Shown: positions 7,322 to 21,500, counted from the stretch's first letter. The stretch: DNA of 39,393 nt from Chitinophagales bacterium (GCA_020630635.1 JAHDBB010000003.1:1-39393), one strand, 5' to 3'. Notes: generated by a model from the sequence alone, not told the origin. Program-made: numbers and translations.

Positions 7322-8574
7322 TACTTATACTTTCCCTTCCACCAATACTTCAACCACTCTCTCGACTGATTTTCCCGTTTATTATCACCAGGATCATACA
7401 ATTGCGTATTTTTGATAGCATCAGGCAAATATTCCTGTGCTATAAAATTGCCCGAATGATCGTGAGTATATTGATAATCCTTTCCATAATCTAACTCTTT
7501 CATCAAGCTAGTTGAAGCATTACGCAAAGGAAGCGGAACGGGCAAATCTCCCGTTTTACGAACCAATGCTAAAGCTTTGTCAATCGCCAAGTAACTCGCA
7601 TTGCTTTTGGGAGCTGTCGCCAAATAAATCGCTGTTTGTGACAAAATGATCCGACATTCTGGATACCCAATCTTGGTGACGGCATCAAAACAAGCATTTG
7701 CCAGTAACAGCGCATTGGGATTGGCATTTCCAATATCTTCCGATGCCAATATCAACATCCGACGAGCTATAAATTTGGGATCTTCTCCGCCCTCAATCAT
7801 CCGAGCCATCCAATACAATGCCGCATTGGGATCGCTCCCTCTAATGGATTTGATAAAAGCCGAAATAATATCGTAGTGTTGTTCTCCTGACTTATCATAA
7901 CGAGCTACATTGTGTTGCATAATCTGTTCGACAAGCGCATTATCTATGACTCCCTCTTTGGCTACTTCCACTGCCAATTCCAAAAGATTCAACAACTTCC
8001 GCACATCCCCTCCAGAATAACTCAATAAAGCGTCGGTTTCTTGCAAGCGAATATCTTGCTTTTTCAAAATAGCATCTTCTTTTAAAGCCGTCTCCACTAC
8101 TTCCAATAATTCAGCTTTTGTCAAAGGTTGTAAAACATAGACTTGACAGCGAGATAAAAGGGCTGAAATGACTTCAAAGGAGGGATTTTCGGTAGTCGCT
8201 CCAATGAGGGTAATGATGCCTTCTTCGACGGCTCCTAAAAGTGCATCTTGTTGGGCTTTATTGAAGCGATGGATTTCATCTATAAACAGGAGAATATTAC
8301 CTCCTTTTCGGGCAGTTTGAATGGCTGCTCGTAAGTCCTTGACTCCTGAATTGATGGCACTTAGTTGAATAAAAGGGACTTTGACGGTCTTAGCGATGAT
8401 TTTGGCTAAAGTGGTTTTGCCTACGCCTGGCGGTCCCCATAAAATCAAAGAAGGACACTTTCGCTCCTCAATTAATTTCCAAAGCAATTGCCCCTCTCCT
8501 ACCAAGTGGGTTTGTCCTCTGTAAGTTTCGAGGGTTTGAGGGCGCATTCTTTCAGCGAGTGGTTTATGGCTCAT
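7318..8574 (-). CDS. rarA: Replication-associated recombination protein A (RarA/MgsA, AAA+ ATPase)
   Basis: AAA+ ATPase related to clamp-loader subunits and eukaryotic WRNIP1. It acts at stalled replication forks and at ssDNA-dsDNA junctions. The 418 aa fit the family. The conserved N-terminus [17 protein letters not shown] (residues 5-21) is followed by Walker [10 protein letters not shown] (47-55), Walker [11 protein letters not shown] (95-104), the sensor-1 region [11 protein letters not shown] (about 123-133) and a C-terminal tetramerisation region containing [17 protein letters not shown] and [11 protein letters not shown] signatures. The ATG at 8574 fits the family's start. It lies 11 bp downstream of the GNAT gene on the same strand, so the two are probably cotranscribed. 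Its last codons overlap the convergent dehydrogenase by 4 nt. Confidence 0.95.
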   Translation of the reverse strand: MSHKPLAERMRPQTLETYRGQTHLVGEGQLLWKLIEERKCPSLILWGPPGVGKTTLAKIIAKTVKVPFIQLSAINSGVKDLRAAIQTARKGGNILLFIDEIHRFNKAQQDALLGAVEEGIITLIGATTENPSFEVISALLSRCQVYVLQPLTKAELLEVVETALKEDAILKKQDIRLQETDALLSYSGGDVRKLLNLLELAVEVAKEGVIDNALVEQIMQHNVARYDKSGEQHYDIISAFIKSIRGSDPNAALYWMARMIEGGEDPKFIARRMLILASEDIGNANPNALLLANACFDAVTKIGYPECRIILSQTAIYLATAPKSNASYLAIDKALALVRKTGDLPVPLPLRNASTSLMKELDYGKDYQYTHDHSGNFIAQEYLPDAIKNTQLYDPGDNKRENQSREWLKYWWKGKYKY

Positions 8575-8585
8575 AATTTACTATT

Positions 8586-9077
8586 TTAGTCCAAAATCAG
8601 TTGTAAGATAATGACATCTACCCATTCTCCCTTGACAAATCCAATCTTTCGCTGAATACCCACCTCTTCATAACCCAGTTTTTTGTTGTAAATGATACTG
8701 GTTTCATTAGAAGCCCAAATCTTGGCAACCAGATGTTTGTATTGCAGCTCTTTACAGACCGATATGACGTACTTCTTAAAATAAGTTCCAAGACCTTGAC
8801 CGATATAGTCTTCGTCTAAATAAACGGATGTTTCGGCTGTATATTGATAACCCAGTCTATCGCTATATTTTTTGATAATCGCCCAACCTATTAGCTCTGC
8901 TTCTAAGGTCATGACAAACAATCGTTCTCTATCTCCTTGCTTCTTCAAAATAGCTTCATAAAATGCCCGTGTTTGGGGTTCTAAGTTCATATTAGCGATG
9001 CCTAAGTATTTATTATAGATGGTAGCAATCGCAGCGCAATCGGTTGAGGTCGCTAATCGGATAATGGGATTTGGCAT
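8586..9077 (-). CDS. GNAT family N-acetyltransferase
   Basis: Acetyl-CoA-dependent N-acetyltransferase of the phosphinothricin/methionine-sulfoximine acetyltransferase-like subgroup; substrate unknown. The 163 aa span one GNAT domain. IRLATSTDCAAIATIYN at the N-terminus is the first strand and helix. ETSVYLDEDYIGQGLGTYF (about 80-98) contains the motif A pyrophosphate loop Q/R-x-x-G-x-G/A in a variant form (YIGQGLG). NETSIIYNKKLGYEEVG (about 123-139) is the usual motif B segment with Asn and the GF/GY turn. The ATG at 9075-9077 is the only sensible start. It is the upstream gene of a likely operon with rarA; no functional link between the two is evident. Confidence 0.85.
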   Translation of the reverse strand: MPNPIIRLATSTDCAAIATIYNKYLGIANMNLEPQTRAFYEAILKKQGDRERLFVMTLEAELIGWAIIKKYSDRLGYQYTAETSVYLDEDYIGQGLGTYFKKYVISVCKELQYKHLVAKIWASNETSIIYNKKLGYEEVGIQRKIGFVKGEWVDVIILQLILD

Positions 9078-9125
9078 AATTTAGCTTTTTAAGGTTCTGG
9101 TACTAAAGGTTTTTTCCTTTACCAA

Positions 9126-9261
9126 CTAGACCTGATAGTAGTGGTATAGCTGTTTGAAGACAAGCCCACAAGTCAAAAAGACTTGCGGTAGAGCAAGGCA
9201 CAGCTATAAGAACGGATAGCAGGGAGACCCATCACGACGAAGCAACGGACGTTCTCTCCTA
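9126..9261 (+). ncRNA. Flavo-1-like structured RNA, copy C
   Basis: Read on plus: TAGACCTGATAGTAGTGG, arm TATAGCTGT...ACAGCTATA, AGAACGGATAGCAGGGAG, then CACGACGAAG...CTCTCCTA. The closing stem is CCTG/CAGG, a compensatory change from CCCG/CGGG in copies A, B and D. Its inner palindrome is CCACAAGTC (9166-9174) with GACTTGCGG (9180-9188). Its 3' end faces that of copy D, 35 bp away. Confidence 0.65.
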
Positions 9262-9296
9262 CTCAAAAGACAACTTCTTTTAAAGAGAATGTTTTT

Positions 9297-9434
9297 TAGG
9301 AGCGAAAGGTTTTTCTTTCATCGCTACAGAAAGTCCCGCTATACGCTATTATGGTGAAGCCTCGCTCTACCGCAAGTTTTTTCAACTTGTGGTCAAAGCC
9401 TCGCTTTTTACCATAACCGCTGCTATCGGGGCTA
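9297..9434 (-). ncRNA. Flavo-1-like structured RNA, copy D
   Basis: Read on minus: TAGCCCCGATAGCAGCGG, arm TTATGGT...ACCATAA, TAGCGTATAGCGGGACTTTC, then GCGATGAAAG...TCGCTCCTAA. Closing pair CCCG/CGGG. In the 3' module CTTTC can pair with GAAAG. The inner palindrome CCGCAAGTT/AACTTGTGG (9370-9392) is similar to that in copy C. It lies downstream of, and in the same direction as, the giant gene, after its terminator. Confidence 0.65.
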
Positions 9435-9483
9435 TTTGGGTAAGAACAGCACTTTTGCAGAACTGTTTTAAAATCTATATAAA

Positions 9484-9527
9484 AAAGAAAGCGACCCTCC
9501 CAAATGAATGGAAGAGTCGCTTTTCTT
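9484..9527 (-). terminator. Rho-independent terminator of the giant gene
   Basis: On the minus strand AAAGCGACTCTTCC ... GGGAGGGTCGCTTT forms a stem with an 8-bp perfect base and a slightly imperfect top, followed by CTTTTTT. It starts about 42 nt after the stop codon of the 8,531-codon gene and is well placed to end that transcript. Confidence 0.75.
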
Positions 9528-9568
9528 TCATCTCAACTTTTCAGTCGAGGCTTATCTTTAGAAGACTA

Positions 9569-12500
9569 TTACTCTTTGATAAAGCGTGTAATAGCTACTT
9601 CTGTATCTTTCTGTACTGAAAGGAGGTAAGTACCAGCAGCATAAGAACGGATGTCAATCTGAACTCTGTTCAAGCCTTCGGTAGTTTCAACTTTGATTTC
9701 GTTGATGATCTTACCAGTTACATCCATTACTACTAATGTAGCGTCTGTCACGTTCACTGATTCAAACTTAACGTTGATTAAATCAGATGATGGTACTGGA
9801 GCAACAGTTACGATGAAGTCGCCAGCTCTTCTTTCAAGAGCGATAACTTGTGACGCAACCTCTGTCTTACCATCTAAGTCAGTCGCTAATAATCGGTAGT
9901 AGCTGATGCCTAATGGAGCCAACTCATCTAACAAGTCGTAGTTTTGAGCAACATTGCTATTGCCTTTGCTATCAACTTTACCGATAGAAGAGAAGTTCAC
10001 ACCATCTAAACTACGTTGTACAGTGAAGAAGTCATTGTCTTGCTCTGATGCTGTAGTCCAGAATACTTCGTTACCAGCTTCAAGAACTCTACCATCAAAT
10101 GTCAACAACTCGATTGCTGTTTTAACACAGCTAATTTCGCTTTGTTGCTCAGTGATGATTTCATCAGGATTAGTCAATGAGCGAATTTCTACACAGTAGC
10201 TTGATTCAGCACCCATATCAGATGGAGCTGTAACGCTGATTGGAACAACGAATCCGTCAACATCGACAGTTACGTCAGTCCACTGATCGTCACCACAGAA
10301 GCGGTATTGATAAGTTTCATCGAAGTTAATCAAGCTCAATACTGCAGTAAATGTTCCTTCTTCTTTGTTACATTCGATCTCTGTGAAGATTTCAGGACCT
10401 ACTGGAGGACATTCAATTGTGATGAATACAGTCGCAGGAGCTTCGTTACCAGCAGCATCCACTGCTACGTAATCGAATGAATCTGGACCACAGTAACCAT
10501 CAACTGGAGTGTAAGTGAATGTACAATCAGAGTTCAATTGTACTAAACCACCGTTAGCACCTTGTGTATAATCAGTAGTTACACATACAGCACCTGGATC
10601 GTTACCATTAACATCAATGATGATTGCTGTATTCATATCAGTTGTTATATTATCATCAACAGCATCAAATGGATCTGGTCCTTCAACTGTTCCTTGAGTA
10701 TCCTCACAAGCGTTTCCACTAGTGAAGCTATAAACAACATCTACACCAAGAATTTCTGTTACAACGAATGTGTTTCCTTCAAAGTCATTACCGAAGTAAC
10801 TGTATGCACCGTTACCACCTGTAATTGTGAATGTTACCATATAAGAACCACCAATTTGGTCTTCAGCAGTAATTTCAAATTCAACAACAACTGGCTCGTA
10901 GTTCGTTAAGTTGAAGGTTGCTGGATCACTTGGACATCCCGCAGGAGTCAAGTAAATAACGCTGTAAGAAGCACTCATTCCAGCAGGAACTGTAACATCC
11001 AATGTTGGAGAATCAGTTGTTACTTCATTTCCTTCACTGTCAGTCCATACATAACTTACATCAGCAGGACCACCAGTTACATTCATTGTGAAGTTCTCGT
11101 CATCACATTGTTCTAAGTCACCACCAGTTAAGACTGCATCAGCAGATTCAACTGTCCAAGTTACTTGTGCACGACCACCTTCGCAACCTGATAAGCTAGT
11201 GTAGCTAACCCATACAGTAGTGTCTTCAGTAATCTCACCTGGAGAGTATGCTAACGTTTGTCCTAAGTTACCTTTAACGATTGTATCGTTATCTACTGGG
11301 CTTGCCCATACGATTACGAAGTCAAATGCAGCAGAGTTCACAAGGATTTCTGGAGCAGCTTGACCTGCACAAGTAACTGCAGGATCTTCGATAGTTGGCT
11401 CAACTGGATTAGTAAATACGTTAACTACTTTAGTTACTTCTTCTCCACAGCTACCTTCAACTTCGTAAGTGATAGAGAAGCTACCGCTTGAAGCACCTTC
11501 AAGGTCGTAAGTGAATAAGTAACATCCATCTTCATTTGGAGATTCTGCAACAGAACCGTTAGCGCAAGACCAGATACCGCCTTCAACATTTGGAATCAAG
11601 CAGATTTCGTCGCCTTCGCAGAAGAAGAATTGACTAGTAGTAGTAGTGAATCCTAATTCTAAGTTATCACCTAATACAGCCACCTCTTTAGTAACTGAAG
11701 AAGTACAATCTCCAACTGTCACAGTGTGAGTGATTGGGTAAACTCCAGAACCAACAGATGGATCGAATGATGTGATTTCATTACCATCAGCATCAGTGAA
11801 TGTTCCAGCACCGAATAAGTTGAATGGATTGTCGTCAGCACACATTGAGCTTGGAACGAAGAAGTTAGCATTTGGTGCTGCATCTACGTGTACGATTACA
11901 TCACCTGATACTTGACAATCGCCTTGACCCATTGTGTAAGTCAATACAACTGTAACCACTTCATCACCATCGAAGTACCATCCCTCTTCATTAGAAGTAT
12001 CATCAAATGCACCATACTCAACTTGATAGCCAGCCCAAGTACCACCTGGTGTGCTGTTTCCTAACAAGGTTTCTAATGCTAAGATAGTTCCTTCACAGAT
12101 TGTAGTTTCTTCAACTAAATCAAGAGTTGGTTGATCGAATACATTAACTTCTGCACTTGCAACACATCCATCAGCAGAAGTAGCTGTGATTGTGTAAGTA
12201 CCAGCAGTAGCTGGATCTAAGCTAGTAGCAGCAGCTCCGTTTACTGTATAGTCATAACCGCCTGTCAACTCAACAGCATCAGCACCAGCACAAAGATCTG
12301 TTGGTAAGTAGCTAATATCTGGAGTAGCGTTAACAGTGATTATCATTTCAGCACTTGCATCAGTACAAGCATCTCCCTCAGCACCTACTGTGTAAGTTAC
12401 GATTGTTGTACCGACAACTGGAGTGTAAGTACCAGGAACAGCTACGGTTGCACCGTTTACTGTTACAGTAAATACTCCGCCGCCAGTAGTACCTTCAGCT

Positions 12501-15500
12501 AAGAATGATAACAAGTTCAATTCTTCTGCATCTTCTTCACACAATGTTACGTCATCAGCTAATTCAGCTACAGATTCTTTAACTACATAGAATGGAGTCG
12601 TAGTTGTAGAAGAACAAGGACCGTTAGTAACAGTATGAGTGATGTAGTACAATCCGTCTAAGTCAGCACCTAATGAGTAAGTGATACTTCCATCATCATT
12701 GAATGATGCACCAGAAGCTGGATCTAATAAATCAACTGTACCGTCATTTGTGATGATTAACTGAGTAGTTTCACCATCTGTCATATTTGGAACAATCAAT
12801 AATTCAGCACCTGCACAGATTGCTGGACTTGCATTAGTATAGAAGTCAGAATCAACATCGTTATAGATAGTGATAACTACACTGTCAGAAGCATCTGGAC
12901 AAGGATCCATACCTTCTACTGTATAAGTTACTGTAATATCAACAGACTGCTCACCACCGAAGTCAAGATCGTTCAAGCTCAACAATGTTCCACTAAAGAT
13001 ACCTGCACCAGCAGCCATTGCTTCAGAGTTGATTGAGAATGTACCACCTAATTCAGTAGCTGGAGTGTAAAGTGATTCTAAGAAGAATACGCTTAATCCA
13101 CCACAGATTGGATCAACAGAATCTAAGATGTCTGCAACAGCAGGAGCAAAGATTTCGATTGTTTCACAAGCAGTAGCAGAACATCCGCTGCTTAAGCCAC
13201 TACATTGTTCAGTTGTGTAGCAAACTTCAAGAGTTGTATCAACTGCACTTGCAACGTTTAAGTTGAATGTACCAGTTTGAACATCTAATGTAGCGAAGTC
13301 AGAATCCATTTCACCGTTAATAGTGAAGAATCCAGGAACCTCTAACCAGCTTGCACAAACTTCTAATTCAGTGTAGTAGAATGCAGAGTTAGATTGTAAG
13401 TTGAATGTAAATCCACCTGTAGTACAAGTCAATGCTGCTTCTAAAGCATCAACTCCACCATAAAGTGCAGCGATTTCATCCAATCCTAATGTATCTCTGA
13501 AGTATGGACCGAAGTCAAATACACTCACAGAGTCACTTGCTAATACAACACCACCAGGACCTGTCAATGAGAATGCGTCATAAGCAGCAGGCTCAGTGAA
13601 GCTTGGTTGGTAAGCAATGATTACTTCTAAGTCAGTCAAGAATGATAACTCAGTTAAGTTGAATCCTTCAGTTGCTAAGTTAGATACTAATGATGTTCCT
13701 GTTGGAGCAAACTCTAAAGTATCAGAACGCAAGAACTGACATGCATCTCTTTGTACTGGACCGTTAGTTGGTGTTAATGGATAAGTTTCATCTAATCCAC
13801 AAACTGGGCTATCAGTTCCAATAGTAAATGATGGATCAACAATTTCGTTGATAATGATTGTGAAGTCAACAGAAGTGAAGCATCCTGTACCTGCTAAGTC
13901 CGCATTTCCAACAGTATATGTGTAAACATAAGTAGCTGGTCCAGCTAAAGTAGCAACATCAATTGGTCCTTCTATTACATTTCCTTCTGAATCAGTCCAA
14001 ACACCACCTGGAGTAGTACCTTCAGTTAATACGCTATTCAATTCAACAGAAGCATCTTCTAATTGACAGAATGCCATACTCATTGGATCAACACCTGCAG
14101 TAACTGCTTCATCAACTACAACTGTTTGAGTTGTACTTTCAACACAAGTAAATCCGTAGGTTACAGTATGTGTAATTGCGTAAGTACCTGGAGTCGTTAC
14201 AGATAAGATGTCATTGCTAATTGAAGCACCCGCTGGACCTTCAATTGTCCACTCACTTCTATAAGTAGTAGTTGGATTCAATGGCCATCCAGATGTTAAG
14301 TCGAATAAGTCTATACAAACATTGCCATCTGGAACATCGAAGCTCGGATCTGGAGCATCTTGTACCTCAATAGTAGTGCTTGCAGAGAATGTACATCCTA
14401 CTGGAGTAGATACTGTGTAAGTTACAGTATGTGTACCAGCTCCAGCGATTGCTGGGTAGAATGTGTTACCAATAACACCTGTACCAGAGAAGTCACCACC
14501 TGAAGTAGATTCACTCTCTAAGTATTGTGTTAAATCAACAGCCGCATCTTCTGAACATAACTCATTGTTCCAAGGCTCATTCAAGATGTCAGCCCAGTCA
14601 GCAGTTGGTGCGCCATATACCCATACATAGTATAATGCACTTCCACCACAAGGATCTGGAGTTGTGTGGATGAAGCTATATAATCCTTCTGGAGTAGCAG
14701 CATCTAAGCTAAAGCCTGTTGTTGCGTCTCCTAAGACATAAGCAGATAATGTACCAGAGATAATACCGAAGTTACCGTTTGGTACTACACTGAAGTCTCC
14801 ACCAGCACAAGCAGTACTTTGTACAGTCGCAGATGGATCGTTGTAAGGATTAACTGTCAATGTTGCAGAAGCAGTTTCTTGACAACCAAATGCTCCAACT
14901 GTGTAGTTGATAGTGTAAGAACCAGGAGCGAAGTCATATTCATTTCCTTGGATATTTGTACCATCAACAGCGAATGAACCGCCAGAAGTAGCATCAGTAC
15001 TAATCATTGTAGTTAAGTTAACAACACCTTCACAAGCTTCTAAGTCAAGAACTGTAGCATCTGGATCAACCACGATGATTACATCTCTTGATACCTCATC
15101 TGTACATTCAACACCATTTGTAGTATTGGTTACTGTGTGAACGATTGTGTACAATCCGTTCAAGTCACCAGTAGCAAATGTTGCAGAAGCACCAGAAGCA
15201 GTTGCGATAGTATTTGTACCATCTATTAATGTCCACTCACCGTCTGCACCATTAGCAACTAAGTCGTCACCAGAACAAACAAATGGAGAACCATTAGTAG
15301 TGAAGAATGCGTCTGGAGTTGGAACAACTGTTAATTCAGCCTCATCAGAAGCGTGACATTGTCCTTCAACACCAACAGAATATCCAATTGTGTAGGTACC
15401 AGGTACTAAGTCGTACTCGTTACCTTGGATTGCAGCACCATTGATAGTGAAGCTTCCACCACCGTAAGCAGCTACATCAACCATTGTAGTCAAGTTCACT

Positions 15501-18500
15501 GAACCAGCACATACTGTTAAGTCATTGATAGTAGCATTAGGCTCACCAATAACATAAACATCTCTGTCATCTTCAACAGTACAAGGACCGTTAGTACCAT
15601 AAACTGTTACTGTATATAATCCGTCCCATGCTGTTTCACCAGCAGCAAGCGTACCATCAGTTAATTCTAATGTCCAAGTAACACCATCGGTTGTTGTTAA
15701 GTCAACAGGAGAACCATTTTCAATAGTAACATTAGTTACATCAATTAAGCTAGTATCTACTGTAACACTGATTGCATCACCAGCACAGATAAATGGACTT
15801 GCATTAGTTGAGAATGTAACTTCTGGCTCAAGATAGATTCTGATAGTTGCACCATTTGTAACAGGACCACAGAATTGTTCTGCAGCTAATACTCCGTAAT
15901 CTGCTTCAGTAGCAGTATAGAATACATCTACATCAATGTAGCTTGCATCAGGAGCAGTTGCGTCAGTTACAATAGAGCTAATATCTAATAATGTATTACC
16001 TACTGCGTCTATTTCAAGAACACCAGCACTTGATGTCCAAGTACCTCCGCTAGTTGCACCATAGTCACATCCTTCACCTGCTGGTGCTAAGAAGTTATCA
16101 AGTGCATAGTGAGAGAATAATGCATCTGGACAGATTTCAATCAATGTAGTATCAAAGTCTGCACTAATTGCTGGGTGTACATTTACATTGTGTACATATA
16201 AGTTGTAGTCTGTGTCATCACAAGTTACACACTCAAATGTAGTATCAATGATTGCAATAGGTTGTGGGTAGTTTGCTAAGTCTAAACAGTTACCGTCTGC
16301 ATCTGTGATTTGTGTAATGAAGCTTACATCACAAGTAGCTGGATCAGTTACTAAGAAGCCTTCTGGTAATTGAGCACCAGTAGCATCATAAGCACCAACA
16401 GCGTTTTTCTTAACTTCAAACTCAACATAAACTTGTAATTCGATGCTAACTGGAGCAGAACGAGTTATCAAGTAATACTTGAAGTATTGAGCCTCACAAG
16501 AAGCAAAGATACTATCTAAAGCAGCTTGTCCGTCACCATAAGCAGCGTCGTAAGAAGCAAGGATAGTTTCAAAGTCAAGAACTGCATTTCCACCACCATA
16601 TTCTGTACCATCAGGAGCATTACCAAATACTTGGTCTAAATCAGAGCCAATAGGAGGATTACCTAATCCAACTAATAATGTACCATCAGGACCAGCAACA
16701 TAGATAGAATCCCAGTCACCGTTTGTCTCAATCTGACCACTAAACTCGTCAGGTAAAGGTAAGTAATTATAGACAATTTCCATATCTAATACTCTACCAC
16801 GACTTCCACAGAAGTAGTTATCAACAGCAACTAAGCATACTGTAGAGTCACCTCTGTTTAGATCAAATGAATTAAAGTTTGTACCATTTGTTTCAGCAAT
16901 AGTATCTACATCAGAACCACTATAGATGATAGTATCTAATGGATTACCAAATTCAAATACTAAATCGTAAGCCTCATCATCGCTACCTGCACATACATCA
17001 TCAGGAACACCTGAGAATGCTGGATTCCATTTCACACCAACAATATTTAATGAAATTGTTGCAGTATCATTACAGATTGGATCACATCCTTCTACTATGT
17101 ATTCAAAGATTACAGCAGTATTAGAATCTAAATCACCAACATTAACAACACTTACACCATCCCATACAAGATCGTTAGCTGCACTTGGAGGAGACACTTG
17201 ATCTAATGTCAATGTACCACCTTCAGTAGCTCCAGATAATAAGTCTAATAAGTCAATATCAACACCGTATCCTTCACAGAAGTCTTCCGTATTGTCTAAT
17301 CCAGCAGTAACATAACCACATACAGTGATTTCTACTGTGTTTTCAACTCTACAAGACTGCTCACCTACCACATAAGTTAAGTAGTAAGTACCTGCTGGGT
17401 TACCCATACTAGTAGTTGATTCTCCAGAGTTGAAGCTACTACCAATTTGGTTACCATCTGCATCCGTCAATGTGAATACACCACCATCATTACAAAGTGG
17501 ATCAGCATCTGCTAAAGCACCAACTGTAAATACGCCAGGAGCTGACATACAAACTACAGGATCGTAATCAAATAATCCAGTAGGACGTGGGATTGTGTTA
17601 ATTTGTAAGATAGCATCTGCTTCACACTCACCGTTGTCAAGTGGGTTGCCATCTACCATATATTGTACATATAATGTATCTGCACCTAATCCTGCAGGAT
17701 CAACTGTATTACCAGTCAACCAAGCTGGTTGAGGATCTAAGACATTTCCGTCTGCATCAACTGCTGCGAATGAGCTGTTGCCATTTACAGTAGAGTAAAT
17801 CTCTAAGTATTGAGTCAAGTCAATTGTACCATTTTCATCACATACTTTATCCAATACACTTGGGTTAAATAATGCAACTGCTGGTCCAGTGATAAGAACG
17901 TCTGCACAGAAGTCATCTGCACATTCACCACCACTTGTAGCAACTGAGTGACAAAGAGTATATAAACCTGGGGTTAAGTCTTCAGGAATATCATAAGTTA
18001 CAACTGAACCACTAACACTTGTAGATAATGCAGTAGAAGAGCCATTTGTTAATGTTAAGCTTGTTGTAAATTCAGCATCTTGTGCAAGATATACTTCTAA
18101 TGTTTGACCAGCACAGATAGATGGGCTTGCATTAGTTGTGAATGTTGCGTCAAGATCTGTAATCACATTAACTGTGAATGTTGCAGTAGCTTCACCACAA
18201 GAACCACCAGGAATACCAACATTGTAAGTGAATGTTGTACTACCATTAGCAAGATCATAGATATTATCTGTAATCATACCGTTAGCACCAACATAAGTAC
18301 CACCTGCTGTTGATTGTGGGCTTAAGTAATCATTTAATGAAATGCTACCTTCACTCAAACAAACTGTAATGTTATCTGGCGTGAATGCTGCATAAGCATC
18401 ATCTAAGATGAAGATTTCTTGTTCTTGTGAATCAGAACATTGTCCATCAGTTACTGTATAAACTAATGTGAATAAGCCTGTTGTGTCAGATGGGATAGTT

Positions 18501-21500
18501 CCTGCTGTACCGAAGGCATCAACGAAAGATCCGCTCCAAGCACCACCTGCTGTTGCAACTGTTGCATTTGCTAAATCGAATGCATTACCAGCACATAAGT
18601 TCTCATCATAAGCGAAACTTGCATCAGGAGCAGGAGTCACATTGACAGTAAATGTTGTGCTATCATAACACTGACCTTCAATACCTACATTGTAAGTAAT
18701 AGTTGTAGTCGTAGTTGCTGTCCAAGTAGCTCCGATAGTATCTCCATTTGCTGTGAAGTAACCACCTTCATCTTGACCACTTAATAAGCTAACTAAATCA
18801 ACTAAGTCACCTTCACAAACCTCCGAGGAAGTACCTGTTCCAGCTTCACCATCTAGTACAATATAAACATCAGCACATTGAGTATCTGTACACTCAATAC
18901 CGTTTATTGTATTAGTTACTGTTAAACATACTTGGTATAACCCATCTAAACCAGCAGTTGGGAATGTGTGAGTTGCATCAGTTGTGTTAGAAGCAATTAC
19001 TGTTCCATCTGTTTGTCCAAATGTCCATTCCCAAGAATTAATTGCATCACCTGTGTAAGCAACTGTTACACCCGCATCAGCACAAACATTTGATGTGGCA
19101 GTGAAAGTTGCTTCTGGACCGTCGATAACTGTTAAAGTAGCTTCATCAGTATCAAAACATTGTCCAACAACTCCTACTGAGTAACCAATCGTGTAAGTAC
19201 CTGGTGCAAAGTCATACTCATTACCTGAGATGGCTGTACCGCTTACAGAGAAGCTACCATAAGGTGTTGCTTCTGGATCAAGCATTGTAGTCAAGTTCGT
19301 TGTACCTTCACATACTGTCAAGTCATTAATAGTAGCATCTGGTACTGCAATGATGAAGATATTTTGTTCTTCAGTAAATGTACAAGGACCAAATGTTCCA
19401 GTTACTACAACTGTATATAATCCAGAATAATCTTCACCACCTGGACTAGTTGTAGGAATTGTGTAATCATAGCTTCCACTTGTTGTATCGCTGTACAATA
19501 CATTAGCGTCACCATTAATTAACTCAATAGAAATAACTGATTCTATTTTATCACTTACCTCAACTGTCAATACATCTCCAACACATAAGTAAGGACTTGC
19601 GTTAGTTGTAAAGAAGTCTTCTGGAGTGATGTAAACTCTTAATGTAGAGGTATCAGTAGCCATATCACAATCACCACAACCAGTAGTTAATGCAGAAGCA
19701 TCATCTCCAGTTACAGTATAGATAACAGGAACATCAATGTAGCATTGTGCTAATTCTTGTTCTGTTGGTAATAATGAACTAATGTCTAATAACCAGTTAC
19801 CATCTACATCATATTCAAGAACACCTCTACCAATATCCCAAGCACCGCCAGTAGTAGTTGGTCCAGCCAATGTACAATCATCGTCATATTGACAATCACC
19901 ATTTTCGTCTGGTCCACCTGTAATGAAGAAGTCTTCAACTAATAATCCAGAAAGACTGTCTGCTGATAATAATAATACGTGAGAGAATAATTCATCTGCA
20001 CATACATCAACTTGATCTACAAGGTTAGCATCCAATTCTGGACTTACATATATTTCTTGCTCGAAAATTAATCCATCAGGATCAGCACAAGCAGAACATT
20101 CAAATGTAGTATCTACAATTACGATTGGCTGTGGTAAATCAGCAGCATCTGTTACAACACTACAAGTAGCCTCATCAATGATTTGTGCAACAAACGTTGC
20201 TTCACCAGTTGCTTCATCAACTACGTAGTGACCATCTGGTAATGGATTACCTGCACCGTCATAAGCAGCAGAAGAATTCTTAGTAATTTCAACCTGTGCA
20301 TATACATTTAATTCAACATATACAGGAGCTGCTCTTGTAACTAAGTAGTAGTTAAAGATTAATGGCTCACAAGAACTGAATAATGAATCTAAGTATGCTT
20401 GACCATTTCCACCTGTAAAGATGTCATAAGCAGCTAATACTTGATCGTATCCAATTGTAATGTCATCAAATGTTTCATCATCAGGGTTTTGTGGATTACC
20501 TGTAGCCAATACTGGTACATCTGGTTGTCCAGGAACATACGCAGGATTAGAAGAAGCATCAGGACCATGTACTACACAGAATTGATTTCCACCAGGACCA
20601 GAGATAAATAATGAATCAGAATCACCATTTGTAATAACAGATGGGTCAAATGGATCTGGTAAGCCAATATAGTTATAAGTAAATGTCAAGTCTAACAACT
20701 CGTTTCTTCTACCACAGAAGTAATCTTCTGGAGCTACTAAACAAACAGCACCATCACCTATGTTTTGGTTAGCTGGTTGGAAGTTTGATCCGTCAGTAGT
20801 TTCAATAGTATCAATACCTGCACCTAACCAAACGATCGTATCTTTTGGTTGTCCAAAGTCAAACTCTACATCATACTCTGAACCGTTAGAACAAATGTTC
20901 ATAGAACCATCTTCGTTTCTAACAACTGTTTCAGAAGCACCTGCATCACAGTCTGTACAAGTTAAGTCAAATCCAGGATTCCACTTAGAACCTTCAATGT
21001 CAATAGTGAATGTGTAGTCTTTATCACAAGCATCTACACAAGCATCCAAATGAATGTTAAATACAACAGAGTTACCTGCTAAGACATCTGAAACATTAAC
21101 AACAGATACACCATCAAAGTAAGCACCATTTCCAGTTGTCATTGTAATTGTTACAGAATCAAGAGGAGCTCCATTAACTGTAATGTAATCAAAGATGTCA
21201 ATATCAACTCCATAACCTTCACAGAAATCAGGTTCTTCATTAATATCAATAGAAGTTGCTGGACAAACTGTAAGGGTATCACAATTTGTAGCTTCACATA
21301 AGTGTTCTCCAATTTCATCAGAGATACCTGCTGTATAACAAACTTCGTATTCACCTTCAGCAGTTGGATCAAATGCTAATGCCATTCCATCCAATGGAAC
21401 GTTTACAGAAGTTGTTGTTACAGTACCATTAGGATCTGTTACTGTAAATACTCCAACATCATTACATAATGGATCCGAATCAGGAGTGATTGCGTAGTTG

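Noticed and set aside
9389-9619. 76-codon plus-strand ORF
   Set aside because: It covers RNA copy D, the terminator and the antisense of the giant gene's last codons. No family resemblance.
20760-21017. 85-codon ORF antisense to the giant gene, and many similar ones
   Set aside because: Shadows of the giant frame: they have Ser/Val/Pro-rich or Cys/Ile-rich compositions typical of antisense frames, with no start signals or motifs.
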